Numbered from the stretch's first letter, positions 42,676-51,583 are shown. The stretch is 64,000 nucleotides of DNA from Nonomuraea africana (GCF_014873535.1 NZ_JADBEF010000001.1:3658001-3722000), one strand, 5' to 3'. Made by a program: numbers and translations. The notes: generated from the sequence alone by a model not told the origin.

Positions 42676-42828
42676 GGCTGCCTTCCTCCGCTCCCTTCCA
42701 TGATGCGCGCGGGCCGGGGGGAGGATCGTCCGGGAAAGGCAAACGTTGGCCCCGGCCCTTCCACGGCACCGTGAGGCCGGAACTCATGGCGAAATGTCGG
42801 TGAACTTCGCTTCACGGGCCTTCTGGCA

Positions 42829-43917
42829 GTGGTGGGACACGTCCACAATTTGGGAGTGTCTCTCCAGACTCCCCTGCTTCCCCCGCATGATCCGGAAGCT
42901 TCCGCCTCGGTCTCCCCAGTGGTCGATCTCGAGACCGGCGGTGTCATCGCGTTGCATGTGGCCCCTGACGCCTCCGAACTCGCCATCGGCACCCTCCCCC
43001 TGCTCCTCGACCTGCCCACCCACATGGTCATCGGCGGCTCGGGCGCCCTCGCCCCGCTGCACGAGGCCCTCAGGAGGTCGGGCAGACGGCCGAGGGAGGT
43101 GATACTCAAGGTCCACGGCCCATGCCCGGACGCCGACAGGAGGGCGCTGCTCATCGGCCTCGACGGCCTGCGGGCGATCGGCTACCTCGTCGCCTTCGGC
43201 GGCATGGGAGTCGGCAACCTGCCGATGGAGCTGGTCACCGAGGCCGCGCCGTACCTGATCGTGCTCGCCCCCGAGCTGGTGGCCAGGGTGCCCGGCGACC
43301 AGCGGCGGGCGGCGGTGGGCGAGGCGCTGGCGACGCTGGCGCGCGGCATCGGCGCGCACGTGCTGACCCCCGGCATCGCGGAGGAGGCGCAGCTGGCCGT
43401 GGTGCGGAGCTGGGGCGTACGGCTGGCGGAGGGCCCGCTGCTGCGCCCCGGCCCCGACGGCCGGGTACGGGTGCCGCTGCCCGTGCGCAAGCCCTCGCGG
43501 ACGGACCTGATGCTCGGCCCGAGGGTGCAGGAGCTGCTGCTGCCCGCGGTGACGCTGCCCGAGGGGGCGACGTCCGAGGAGGTGGTGGCGGCGTTCGGCA
43601 CCGAGCCGTCGATCACCAGCGTGATCCTGGTGGACGAGTACCAGCGCCCCGAGGGCAGCCTCGACCGCAGCCGCTTCCTGCTGTCCATCGCGGGACGCTA
43701 CGGGCACGCCCTGCACGGCAAGAAGCCCGCGCTGCGCCTGGCCGACCCGCCGAGGACGGTGCCGAAGACGACGCCCGCCATCGCCGCCATGCAGGTCGCC
43801 GGGCAGGACAGCGCCCGCGTCTACGACGACCTGGTGGTGACGGACGAGGTGGGCAGGTGCCTCGGCGTCGTCAGGGTGAGCGATCTCATGCGGGCGGCCA
43901 CCGGGCCGTATCGGTGA
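42829..43917 (+). CDS. Degenerate EAL-domain protein with C-terminal CBS region
   Basis: 362 residues; the start is uncertain (GTG at 42829 or 42856). An EAL-like barrel is recognisable by order, but key sites are lost: VVDLETGGVIALHV replaces the E-x-L motif, GGMGVGN replaces DDFGTG, and IVLAPELV lacks the metal-binding Asp. Residues ~250-360 look like a CBS pair ending LGVVRVSDLMRA. It is therefore probably a c-di-GMP-independent or non-catalytic sensor that binds adenine nucleotides through the CBS part. Its end overlaps a convergent gene by 32 bases. Confidence 0.72.
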   Translation: MVGHVHNLGVSLQTPLLPPHDPEASASVSPVVDLETGGVIALHVAPDASELAIGTLPLLLDLPTHMVIGGSGALAPLHEALRRSGRRPREVILKVHGPCPDADRRALLIGLDGLRAIGYLVAFGGMGVGNLPMELVTEAAPYLIVLAPELVARVPGDQRRAAVGEALATLARGIGAHVLTPGIAEEAQLAVVRSWGVRLAEGPLLRPGPDGRVRVPLPVRKPSRTDLMLGPRVQELLLPAVTLPEGATSEEVVAAFGTEPSITSVILVDEYQRPEGSLDRSRFLLSIAGRYGHALHGKKPALRLADPPRTVPKTTPAIAAMQVAGQDSARVYDDLVVTDEVGRCLGVVRVSDLMRAATGPYR

Positions 43918-44269
43918 TCTGGGTGAAGTCGGCGATCAGCCCGTCCCTCAACTTCAGGTCGTGGGCGAAGGCCGCCTCGAAGGGCTGGCCCGTGGCGCGC
44001 GAGACGCCGCGGTAGTGCCCGAACACGACGACCCTGTCCTCGCCCGCCCACACCTGTTCCGCGGGGACGGGGCGGGTGTCGTAGGCGCGGAAGATCACGC
44101 TCCAGCAGCCGGCCAGGGCGTCGCCCGGACCATGGTGCGCACCACCGACCCCCAGCGGCATGCCCTCGCTCACCCTCAGCACCAGGTCGGGGTGGAGGGT
44201 GGCGGCCAGCGCCGCGGCGTCGCCGGCCGCGAAGGCCGCGTAGAGCCGGTCCACAGTTTTAGAGATCAC
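43886..44269 (-). CDS. SnoaL/NTF2-like protein
   Basis: 127 residues from a GTG within the end of the tetR-type gene (11-base overlap). SnoaL-like order: VDRLYAAFAAGDAAALAATLHPDLVLRVSEG, then DRVVVFGHYRGVSRATGQPFEAAFAHDLKLRDGLI. Likely a small-molecule isomerase or binding protein. Its translation start lies inside a 26-base palindrome shared with the regulator's stop, so the two genes are co-regulated. Confidence 0.82.
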   Translation of the reverse strand: MISKTVDRLYAAFAAGDAAALAATLHPDLVLRVSEGMPLGVGGAHHGPGDALAGCWSVIFRAYDTRPVPAEQVWAGEDRVVVFGHYRGVSRATGQPFEAAFAHDLKLRDGLIADFTQITDTARWPPA

Positions 44270-44280
44270 CCTCTAAAACT
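44255..44280. promoter_or_regulatory. 26-base perfect palindrome at the tetR/SnoaL junction
   Basis: Arms AGTTTTAGAG (44255-44264) and CTCTAAAACT (44271-44280) around six bases, AT-rich in GC-rich surroundings. It spans the regulator's stop codon and the SnoaL start codon. It could be an internal operator or an mRNA hairpin controlling SnoaL translation. Confidence 0.7.
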
Positions 44281-44840
44281 ACCGCGAGCGCGGCGGTCTC
44301 CGCCAGCCGTACCGCCGAGTCCGGTACGGCCCGGCCCGCCAGCACGTGCCGCCGCACGGCCGCGACCGGCACGTCGACCAGCGCGAAGGTGAGCCTCTCG
44401 AGCGCCTCGCCGGGCAGTCTCGCGGCCAGCTCGCGCAGCGCGGCGGCGACGGCGGTGTTGAGCCCGTCGAGCTCCTCCCCCAGCTCGGCCGGCCAGCGCT
44501 CGCGCAGCTCCGCCACGTCGTGCGCGAGCAGCAGCCGCGCCTCGTCCGGATGCTCGGCCGACCAGCGGACCACGTGCGCCGCCGCCGCGCGCACCGCCTC
44601 GGCGAGACCGGGCGCTCCCGCCGCGACCAGGAAGCCCTCCTGGAAGCGCCGCACGGCCCTGATCCACAGGTGCGCGAGCAGCAGGTCGCGCGAGCCGTAC
44701 CGGTGGTAGACGGAGCCGCTGGGCGCGCCGATGCGCGCGGCGACGGCGGTGACGGTGACGGCCTCGTGGCCGCCCTCGGCGGCGAGGGCCGCGGCGGCGT
44801 CGAGGATCTGGTCGGCGGCGAACTTGGCTGGTCGTCCCAC
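44259..44840 (-). CDS. TetR-family transcriptional regulator
   Basis: 193 residues, GTG start. The DNA-binding head reads ILDAAAALAAEGGHEAVTVTAVAARIGAPSGSVYHRYGSRDLLLAHL. The C-terminal ligand domain is helical with no recognisable specificity. It is divergent from the aminotransferase gene across 62 bases holding direct repeats, and overlaps the SnoaL gene it probably controls. Confidence 0.92.
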   Translation of the reverse strand: MGRPAKFAADQILDAAAALAAEGGHEAVTVTAVAARIGAPSGSVYHRYGSRDLLLAHLWIRAVRRFQEGFLVAAGAPGLAEAVRAAAAHVVRWSAEHPDEARLLLAHDVAELRERWPAELGEELDGLNTAVAAALRELAARLPGEALERLTFALVDVPVAAVRRHVLAGRAVPDSAVRLAETAALAVVLEGDL

Positions 44841-44890
44841 ATCGGCACGTTAGCGCGCCGAGGAGGGAGTCCCGCATCGGCACGTCAGCG
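44841..44890. promoter_or_regulatory. Direct repeats in the tetR/aminotransferase divergent region
   Basis: ATCGGCACGTTAGCG (44841-44855) and ATCGGCACGTCAGCG (44876-44890) differ by one base and are 35 bases apart. The second contains the inverted pair GCACG/CGTGC. They are plausible TetR sites controlling both directions. Confidence 0.5.
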
Positions 44891-44902
44891 TGCTAGAAGG
44901 GA

Positions 44903-46183
44903 ATGGTGCTGAAGAGGCGGACCCTGCTGCTGGGCGGTGCCGGCGCGACACTCGCGGGCTGCACCACGACCACGCCCACGACGACTCCCACCTCGCCGCC
45001 GAAGGAGGGCTGGGCCGCCGTGCGCGCCCAGTTCGCCCTCGATCCGGCGATCGCCAACTTCGCGGCGTTCGTACTGGCCGCGCACCCCGCCCCCGTACGG
45101 CAGGCCATCCAGCGCCACCGTGACGCGCTCGACGCCGACACCGCCGGATACCTCGAGGCCGAGGACCGCGACGCCGCCACCAGGGCCGCCGCCGAACGCT
45201 TCATCGGCGCCAAGGAGGGCGAGGTGGCGCTCACCGACAGCACCACCATGGCCCTGAGCCTGCTCTACTCCGGCTTCCGGCTGCGTCCGGGCCAGGAGGT
45301 GCTCACCACCGAGCACGACTTCTACGCCACCCACGACAACCTCCGCATGCTCGCCGAGCGCACCGGCGCGCGGGTGCGCAGGGTGCGCCTCTACGACGAC
45401 CCCGCCAAGGCCACCGCCGACCAGATCGTCAGCGCGATCAGGGCCGGCCTCACCCCGCGCACCAGGATCGTCGCCGTCACCTGGGTGCACTCCAGCACCG
45501 GGGTGCGGCTGCCGGTGCGCGCCATCGCCGACGCGCTCGCCGAGGCCAACCGCGGCCGCGACGAGCACGACAGGGCGCTGCTGTGCGTCGACGGCGTGCA
45601 CGGCTTCGGCGCGCTGGCCGACTCCGTCACCGAGCTGGGCTGCGACTTCCTGGCCACCGGCACCCACAAGTGGCTGTTCGGCCCGCGCGGCACCGGCATC
45701 CTGTACGGCAGGCACTGGGAGAGCGTCGCCCCCATCGTGCCGAGCTTCAGCAACCAGGGCTTCCGCGCCTGGTTCGGCCGCACCGCCCCCACCGGCCCCG
45801 GCGGGATCATCAACACCCCCGGCGGCTACAAGGCCTTCGAGCACCGCTGGGCGATGGCCGAGGCGTTCGCCTTCCAGACCTCGATCGGCAAGGAGCGGAT
45901 CGAGGCGCGGACCCTGGAGCTGGCCACCCGCCTCAAGGAGGGCCTGGCCGCCAACCCCCGGGTCCGGCTGATCACCCCGATGAGCGCCGAGCTCTCGGCC
46001 GGGCTGGTCTGCTGCGAGATCGACGGCGTCACGCCGTTCCAGGCGGTCGAGCGCCTGCGCGCCCAGCGCATCCTCACCAGCACCACGCCCTACCTGCAGG
46101 TGTACCTCCGCTTCGGCACCTCGATCCTGACCGGCACCGACCAGGTCGACCGGGCCGTCAAGGCGGTCGCCGCCCTCCGCTAG
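44903..46183 (+). CDS. Tat-type lipoprotein class V aminotransferase-like PLP enzyme
   Basis: 426 residues. The N-terminus LKRRTLLLGGAGATLAGC combines a twin-arginine motif with a lipobox cysteine, followed by a Thr/Pro linker, so the enzyme should be exported folded and lipid-anchored. The PLP fold is class V: HSSTGVRLPV, CVDGVHGFGA and the PLP lysine in ATGTHKWLFGPRGTGI. It resembles isopenicillin-N-epimerase/EgtE-type enzymes. An exported PLP enzyme is unusual because the cofactor must be loaded before Tat export. Start may be GTG at 44906. Confidence 0.83.
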   Translation: MVLKRRTLLLGGAGATLAGCTTTTPTTTPTSPPKEGWAAVRAQFALDPAIANFAAFVLAAHPAPVRQAIQRHRDALDADTAGYLEAEDRDAATRAAAERFIGAKEGEVALTDSTTMALSLLYSGFRLRPGQEVLTTEHDFYATHDNLRMLAERTGARVRRVRLYDDPAKATADQIVSAIRAGLTPRTRIVAVTWVHSSTGVRLPVRAIADALAEANRGRDEHDRALLCVDGVHGFGALADSVTELGCDFLATGTHKWLFGPRGTGILYGRHWESVAPIVPSFSNQGFRAWFGRTAPTGPGGIINTPGGYKAFEHRWAMAEAFAFQTSIGKERIEARTLELATRLKEGLAANPRVRLITPMSAELSAGLVCCEIDGVTPFQAVERLRAQRILTSTTPYLQVYLRFGTSILTGTDQVDRAVKAVAALR

Positions 46184-46200
46184 CGCCGCCGTGACGGGTG

Positions 46201-46908
46201 TCAGACGAGTCTGCTGACCCGGCCCGAGTCGAGGTCGTAGCGGGCGCCGAGCACGTGCGGGAGCAGCGGGCGCAGCTTCGTGACCGTCGCGTGGATGTGG
46301 GCCGCGATCATCCGCTCGACGTCAGGGGTGTAGGCCCCGCGCAGCGCCTCGACGATGCGCTGGAGGTCGCCGGGGAGGGTGACGCGGTCGCGGATGGCGT
46401 GGGCCGCGGCCGTGACCGCGCCGCAGCGCTGGTGGCCCAGCACCACGACCAGGGGGACGCCCAGCTCCTGCGGGCCGTACTCGACCGCGCCGAGCACCAG
46501 GGGGTCGAGGGTGTGCGCCGCCGTACGGACGACCAGCAGGTCGCCGACGCCCACGTCGAAGACGACCTCGGGCGGCACCCTGGAGTCGATGCAGGACAGC
46601 ACGACCGCGTAGGGGTGCTGGCTCGTCGCGACGTACCGCCTGCGCGAGAGGTCCTGGTGGGGATGGCGGGCCCGGCCCGCCATCCAGCGCCGGTTGCCGG
46701 CCGACAGCGCGGCCCAGGCCCGCTCGGCGCTCACGGGCTCGCGCAGCTCCCGGAGCTCGGGTACGGCGGGCACGGAGCGGCCGAAGGCGACCCCGCCCAC
46801 GAATCCCGCTCCCGCCAGGGTGGCGCCCGCGACCAGGGCGCCACCGAACAGGACACTGCGCCGGGCGATCAGTTCATCACGCACGGTCACGATGGTGGCG
46901 GCCGCCAC
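46201..46908 (-). CDS. Beta-carbonic anhydrase with Tat-like signal
   Basis: 235 residues. The zinc site is standard for beta-carbonic anhydrase: Cys and Asp in SCIDSR, His and Cys in GHQRCGAV. It hydrates CO2 to bicarbonate. The N-terminus has a paired arginine (ARRSVLFGGALVAGATLAGAGFVGG) and a hydrophobic stretch, pointing to export. It converges on the aminotransferase gene, 17 bases apart, and both carry twin-arginine N-termini. Confidence 0.88.
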   Translation of the reverse strand: MAAATIVTVRDELIARRSVLFGGALVAGATLAGAGFVGGVAFGRSVPAVPELRELREPVSAERAWAALSAGNRRWMAGRARHPHQDLSRRRYVATSQHPYAVVLSCIDSRVPPEVVFDVGVGDLLVVRTAAHTLDPLVLGAVEYGPQELGVPLVVVLGHQRCGAVTAAAHAIRDRVTLPGDLQRIVEALRGAYTPDVERMIAAHIHATVTKLRPLLPHVLGARYDLDSGRVSRLV

Positions 46909-46918
46909 CGCCTGGCGG

Positions 46919-47764
46919 CTATAGCCTGCAGGCGTAGATGTCCGTGACCAGGATGGCGCGCGCGCCGATCTCCCAGAGCTGGTCCATCACCTGCTGGTGC
47001 CCCCTGCGCGGCACCATCGTGCGGACGGCGACCCAGCCCTCGCGGTGCAGCGGCGAGATGGTGGGCCCCTCCATACCGGGCGTGAGCTTGCTGGCCTGCT
47101 CGATCTGCTCGGCGCGGATGTCGTAGTCCATGAGCACGTAGTCGCGGGCGTGGATGACGCCCTGCAGGCGGCGCACGAGCTGCTGGGTGGCGGGCGTGTC
47201 GGCGGCGCCGTGCCGCCTGATCAGCACGGCCTCGGAGCGCATGATCGGCTCGCCGAAGACCTCGAGGCCGACGTTGCGCAGCGTGGTGCCGGTCTCGACC
47301 ACGTCGGCGACGGCGTCGGCGACGCCGAGGTGGATGGCGGTCTCGACCGCGCCGTCGAGCTTGATGACGCGGGCGTCGACGCCGCTGTCGGACAGGTACT
47401 TCTCCAGCAGCCCGGCGTAGGAGGTGGCGATGCGCAGGCCGTCGAGGTCCTGTACGGAGGTCATGGCGCCGGCCTTGGCGGCCAGGCGGAAGGTGGAGCC
47501 GCCGAAGCCGAGGGGCAGCATCTCCTCCACCGGCGCGCCGGAGTCGAAGAGCATGTCGCGGCCGGTGATGCCGGCGTCGAGCGTGCCCTCGCCGACGTAG
47601 ACGGCGATGTCACGCGGGCGCAGGAAGAACAGCTCGCAGGCGTTGTCGGGGTCGGCGACGACCAGCTCCTTGCTGTCCTTCCTGGTGCGGTATCCGGCTT
47701 CCTTGAGCATGGTGGCGGCGGCCTCGTTGAGGGCGCCCTTGTTGGGTACGGCCAGCCGTAGCAT
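46919..47764 (-). CDS. hisG: ATP phosphoribosyltransferase, long form
   Basis: 281 residues from the ATG at 47764, preceded by AAGG. It begins MLRLAVPNKGALNEAA and contains the PRPP-binding VADVVETGTTLRNVGL. The C-terminal part (PTISPLHREGWVAVRTMVPRRGHQQVMDQL) is the ACT-like regulatory domain of the long HisG form. It catalyses the first step of histidine synthesis. It lies 13 bases after hisE. Confidence 0.97.
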   Translation of the reverse strand: MLRLAVPNKGALNEAAATMLKEAGYRTRKDSKELVVADPDNACELFFLRPRDIAVYVGEGTLDAGITGRDMLFDSGAPVEEMLPLGFGGSTFRLAAKAGAMTSVQDLDGLRIATSYAGLLEKYLSDSGVDARVIKLDGAVETAIHLGVADAVADVVETGTTLRNVGLEVFGEPIMRSEAVLIRRHGAADTPATQQLVRRLQGVIHARDYVLMDYDIRAEQIEQASKLTPGMEGPTISPLHREGWVAVRTMVPRRGHQQVMDQLWEIGARAILVTDIYACRL

Positions 47765-47777
47765 CGTGGCGAACCTT

Positions 47778-48041
47778 TCAGAGGTACTTGTAAACCTGGT
47801 CGAGCCCGATGCCACGGGCGATCATGAGGCACTGCACGTGGTAGAGCAGCTGGGAGATCTCCTCGGCGGCGCGGTCGTCGGACTCGTGCTCGGCGGCCAT
47901 CCAGCTCTCGGCGGCCTCCTCGACGACCTTCTTGCCGATGGCATGGACGCCGGCGTCGAGCGCGGCCACGGTGCCAGAGCCCGCGGGCCTGGTGCGCGCC
48001 TTGTCGGACAGCTCGGCGAACAGCTCATCGAAGGTCTTCAT
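47778..48041 (-). CDS. hisE: Phosphoribosyl-ATP diphosphatase
   Basis: 87 residues. The helical nucleotide-hydrolase motif is clear: [36 protein letters not shown], with the metal-binding Glu/Asp residues. It removes pyrophosphate from phosphoribosyl-ATP, the second histidine step, and directly precedes hisG as is usual in actinobacteria. Confidence 0.96.
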   Translation of the reverse strand: MKTFDELFAELSDKARTRPAGSGTVAALDAGVHAIGKKVVEEAAESWMAAEHESDDRAAEEISQLLYHVQCLMIARGIGLDQVYKYL

Positions 48042-48089
48042 GATCTCTCTCGGTGCTCGGTGGAAGTGCTCTGTCCAGAGTATCCGCCC

Positions 48090-49196
48090 TCAGGCCCCAG
48101 AACCTGGAACGTCCGCCACCCGAGACGGCTGCGCCCAGAAGATCGTGCCTGGACCACGCACCTCGACGCCGTCGGCCGAGCCCCTGGAGAAGGCCGATTC
48201 GCCCGCGCGCAGGAGCCTGCCGTCGACGGTGACCTCGCCCTCGGTGCAGACGAGGACACGGGGCAGGCCGCCCTCCAGCCGCGTGTCGGGGGCCTCGAGG
48301 CGGCCGAGCGCGAACTCGGGGACCGGCACGCGGTAGAGGCCGTCCACGGCCTCGACCCGCAGCGGCTGGGTGGACGGGTCGGTGACGCGCAGCAGCTCGT
48401 CCACGTCGATCGGCTTGCTGGTCAGCCCGGCGCGCAGCACGTTGTCGGAGCCGCCCATGATCTCCACGCCGAACCCGCTCAGGTAGCAGTGGAGCACGCC
48501 CGCGCCGAGGAACAGCGCCTCCCCCGGCCGCAGGTCGTGCCGGTTCATCAGCAGCGGGGCCAGGACCGCGGGGTCGTCGGGATACTGCTCGGCCAGCCGC
48601 GTCACGAGGTCGTGGCCGAGCCTGCCCGCCGCCGCCGCGACGGCCTCGACCAGTGCCTTGCGCTCGGGCCACTCCAGCAGCAGCCGCAGCGCGCCCGCCG
48701 TGTCGGCCGCGAGCAGCCGCGCGACTACCGGCTCCAGCTCGGGCACCTCCAGCTCGGCCAGCAGCCGCGCGGCCGCGCCCGGCTCGCGGAAGCCGGCAAG
48801 GCCGCTGAACGGGGTCAGCGCGCAGATCAGCTCGGGCTTGGGGTAGGCGTCGACGTAGGCGCCCCGCGCGTGGCCCGCCTCGGCCTGCTCGGCCGAGGGG
48901 TGCACCTGCAGCGACAGCACTCTGTCGACCGCGATCAGCTTCAGCAGGTACGGCAGCCGCGCCCCGAACCTGGTGACCGTCTCGGCGCCCAGCTCGCCCT
49001 CGGGGTCGTCGGCGATCGCCGCGTCGAGCGTGCGGCCGCCGCGTTCGACGAGCACGGAGGGCCCCGAGGGATGCGCGCCGAGCCACATCTCCGCCTCCGG
49101 CTCGGGAGAGGGGCTCGGACGCCCGGTCAGCGTCGCGAGGGCGGTGTGCGAACCCCAGTCGTAGTGCTTGACGGGGTTGGAAAGCAGCTCTGTCAC
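48090..49196 (-). CDS. manA: Mannose-6-phosphate isomerase, type I
   Basis: 368 residues. Zinc-site motifs LQVHPSAEQAEAGH, ALTPFSGLAGFR and AGVLHCYLSGFGVEIMGGSDNV are present. The enzyme interconverts fructose-6-phosphate and mannose-6-phosphate for glycan precursors. It stands between hisE and the helicase gene and has no obvious operon partner. Confidence 0.95.
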   Translation of the reverse strand: MTELLSNPVKHYDWGSHTALATLTGRPSPSPEPEAEMWLGAHPSGPSVLVERGGRTLDAAIADDPEGELGAETVTRFGARLPYLLKLIAVDRVLSLQVHPSAEQAEAGHARGAYVDAYPKPELICALTPFSGLAGFREPGAAARLLAELEVPELEPVVARLLAADTAGALRLLLEWPERKALVEAVAAAAGRLGHDLVTRLAEQYPDDPAVLAPLLMNRHDLRPGEALFLGAGVLHCYLSGFGVEIMGGSDNVLRAGLTSKPIDVDELLRVTDPSTQPLRVEAVDGLYRVPVPEFALGRLEAPDTRLEGGLPRVLVCTEGEVTVDGRLLRAGESAFSRGSADGVEVRGPGTIFWAQPSRVADVPGSGA

Positions 49197-49303
49197 AACG
49201 TCTCCGAATGCGCGGGGGCGACCGAGGTCGAGACTATCGCGTCCCTTCTCGAGGGAGCCGGCCCGCTCGCCCGAACCCGGCGACGCTCCCGTGGCCGGAA
49301 ACG

Positions 49304-49347
49304 GCGCTGCCCGCCGTACCTCCCGGAGAAGGTACGGCGGGCAGCGC
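49304..49347 (-). terminator. Strong hairpin terminator of the DEAD-box helicase gene
   Basis: Seventeen-base perfect arms (left 49304-49320, starting GCGCTGCCC; right 49331-49347) with a ten-base loop, beginning 15 bases after the helicase stop. One of the most stable hairpins in the window. Confidence 0.9.
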
Positions 49348-49362
49348 TGTCAAGCGGTCGGG

Positions 49363-51261
49363 TCAGCGGCCGAAGCGACGACCCGAGTTGCCGCGGTCGG
49401 AGCGGAAGCCGCCGTTGCCGCGCTCCTCGGAGCGGAAGCCGCCGGCGCGCGGAGCCCGGTCGTCACGGCTGGCCGAGAACGGACGGGCCGGCCTGTCGTC
49501 GGAGCGGTAACCGCCCGTGCGAGCGCCGCCGCCGCTGGAGAACGGCCGCGCGGGCCTGTCCTCGGCGCGGTAGCCGCCGCGCTCGTCGGAGCGGAAGCCG
49601 CCGGTACGCGGCGCGCGGTCGTCGCGGTAGCCACCGCCCGAGCGGGGAGCCCGGTCGTCACGGTAGCCGCCGGTGCGGGGGGCCTCGCCGGTGCGGGGAG
49701 CGCGGGCGTCGGAGCGGTAGCCGCCCTGGCGACGGTCACCGTCGAAGGCCCGGTGCGGACGGCGCTCGCCACCGAAGTCGCCGGAGTTCGCGCGCGGGGC
49801 GCGGTCGCCGCCGGCCGGACGGTCGCCACCGAAGCCGCCGGAGCCCGCACGGGGACCGCGGTCGCCGTCGAAGTCGCGGCGCGGACGCCGGTCGTCGCCG
49901 CCGCCGAAGCCGCCCTCGGAGCCGCGGCGCGGGCCACGGTCGCCGCCGAAGTCGCGACGACGGCCGCCGCCGCGACGCTCGCCGCCGTGGCCGCCGCCCT
50001 CACGGCGGGCACGCAGCGGCTTGCGCACGTCGGGCTCCCACACGGGGATGGACTCGCCACTGGGCGTGCGGGCCCCGGTGACCTCGGCGATGCGCTCGCT
50101 GCCGGGCGCGGCCTTCAGCCGGAACGGGTGGATGCCCGCGCGGCGGGTGAGCGCGTCGGTCGAGCGGCGCTCGTTCGGCAGGACGAGGGTCACCACGGTG
50201 CCCTTCTCGCCCGCCCTGGCGGTACGGCCGCCGCGGTGCAGGTAGCTCTTGTGGTCCTGCGGCGGGTCGACGTGCAGCACGAGGCTGATGTTGTCGACGT
50301 GGATGCCGCGGGCCGCGACGTCGGTGCAGACCAGGACGTTGACCTGGCCCTCCTTGAACTCGGCCAGGATGCGGGTGCGCTGGTTCTGGCGCTTGCCGCC
50401 GTGCAGGCCGCCCGCCTTGACGCCGACGCGGGCCAGCTGCTTGCACAGCCGGTCGACACCGTGCTGGGTCTTGACGAAGATGATCGTCCTGCCCTCACGG
50501 TTGGCGATCTCGGCGGTGACGTCGAACTTGTCGTCGCGCGTCACCTGGATCACGTGGTGCTCCATGGTGTCGACCGGGGAGGTCGCGGGCGCGATCGAGT
50601 GCGTGATCGGGTCCTTGAGGAAGCGCCGCACCAGCTTGTCGACGTCGCCGTCGAGCGTGGCCGAGAACAGCAGCCGCTGGCCATCGGCGGGGGTCTGCGC
50701 GAGCAGCTCCGACACGACGGGGAAGAAACCGAGGTCGCACATGTGGTCGGCCTCGTCGAGGACGCTGACCTCGATGGAGTCGAGCGAGCACTCGCCCTGG
50801 CGCATCAGGTCGCCCAGGCGGCCGGGGGTGGCGATGATGACATCGACGCCGCGGCGCAGCGCCTCGACCTGCTTGCCCATGGACATGCCGCCGACGACGA
50901 CCTTCATGCGCAGGCCCAGGCCGCGGCCGAGGGGCTCGAGCGCGTCGTGCACCTGCAGCGCGAGCTCGCGGGTGGGGACGAGGATCATCGCGCGGGGCCG
51001 GCCGGCCTGCGGCCGCACTCCGGCGATGCGCGCCATGGTGGGCAGACCGAAGGCCAGCGTCTTGCCGGAGCCGGTCTGTCCGCGGCCGAGCACGTCGTGC
51101 CCGGCGAGCACGTCGGGGATCGTCGCGGACTGGATGGGGAACGGGCTGTCGATGCCCTGGCGGGACAGTCCGGTCACGAGCGGCTTGGGCAGGCCAAGCA
51201 GCTCGAACTCCGAGACGCCCTTCTCCTCGACGGAGATTTCGGGCATGGCAGCGTCAAGCAT
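49363..51261 (-). CDS. DEAD-box RNA helicase with long RG/D-rich C-terminal tail
   Basis: 632 residues from the ATG at 51261; a GTG at 51267 is also possible. Helicase motifs: Q motif with FPIQSATIP, GQTGSGKT, VLDEADHM, FSATLDG and HRGGRTARAG. About 230 C-terminal residues are a low-complexity tail of Arg/Gly/Asp repeats (GGYRDDRAPR, GGFRSDER). Such tails bind RNA and can drive condensates. These helicases unwind RNA in ribosome assembly, decay and cold adaptation. Earlier in-frame codons exist but lack a ribosome-binding site. Confidence 0.93.
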   Translation of the reverse strand: MLDAAMPEISVEEKGVSEFELLGLPKPLVTGLSRQGIDSPFPIQSATIPDVLAGHDVLGRGQTGSGKTLAFGLPTMARIAGVRPQAGRPRAMILVPTRELALQVHDALEPLGRGLGLRMKVVVGGMSMGKQVEALRRGVDVIIATPGRLGDLMRQGECSLDSIEVSVLDEADHMCDLGFFPVVSELLAQTPADGQRLLFSATLDGDVDKLVRRFLKDPITHSIAPATSPVDTMEHHVIQVTRDDKFDVTAEIANREGRTIIFVKTQHGVDRLCKQLARVGVKAGGLHGGKRQNQRTRILAEFKEGQVNVLVCTDVAARGIHVDNISLVLHVDPPQDHKSYLHRGGRTARAGEKGTVVTLVLPNERRSTDALTRRAGIHPFRLKAAPGSERIAEVTGARTPSGESIPVWEPDVRKPLRARREGGGHGGERRGGGRRRDFGGDRGPRRGSEGGFGGGDDRRPRRDFDGDRGPRAGSGGFGGDRPAGGDRAPRANSGDFGGERRPHRAFDGDRRQGGYRSDARAPRTGEAPRTGGYRDDRAPRSGGGYRDDRAPRTGGFRSDERGGYRAEDRPARPFSSGGGARTGGYRSDDRPARPFSASRDDRAPRAGGFRSEERGNGGFRSDRGNSGRRFGR

Positions 51262-51583
51262 GGTCACGAAGGTCGTGCCTTTCAGTCGAAGTGGCGCGTC
51301 ACTTCTGCGAAAAGGACGAGCCGGGGCCGTACGGCGGTGCCGTACTGGAATGCGATGGGCGGACGTATCGGACGCCTGCCGGGGTGGGGACCGGGCCACT
51401 TCTGGACCCGTCAACGCGCACCCAAGACCGGCCGCAGGCGGCATTACGCACAATGGTGCGTCAGGTGCACATGTTGCCAACGCACGGGAATGTCGTGCTT
51501 ATTCCCGGCGGGGCTTCGGACCTTCCGAAGCCCTGGCATGCTGAAACGGCTGGCGCTGGAAACACCAGCCGTGCAGCAAAAGA
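51262..51583. other. 322-base intergenic region between the helicase and sufT
   Basis: Holds the helicase promoter and leader and the suf terminator hairpins. Inverted repeats seen: GAAGTG/CACTTC close to the helicase start, a ten-base hairpin at 51511-51533, and a six-base one (GGCTGG/CCAGCC) at ~51548-51570. No gene is supported here. Confidence 0.6.
51511..51533 (-). terminator. Hairpin terminator of the suf operon
   Basis: Perfect ten-base arms GGGCTTCGGA and TCCGAAGCCC with a three-base loop, ~50 bases after the sufT stop. A second weaker hairpin lies between it and the gene. Confidence 0.75.

Noticed and set aside
42241..44269. SnoaL-like genes as part of a polyketide cluster
   Set aside because: No ketosynthase, acyl carrier or tailoring genes occur nearby.
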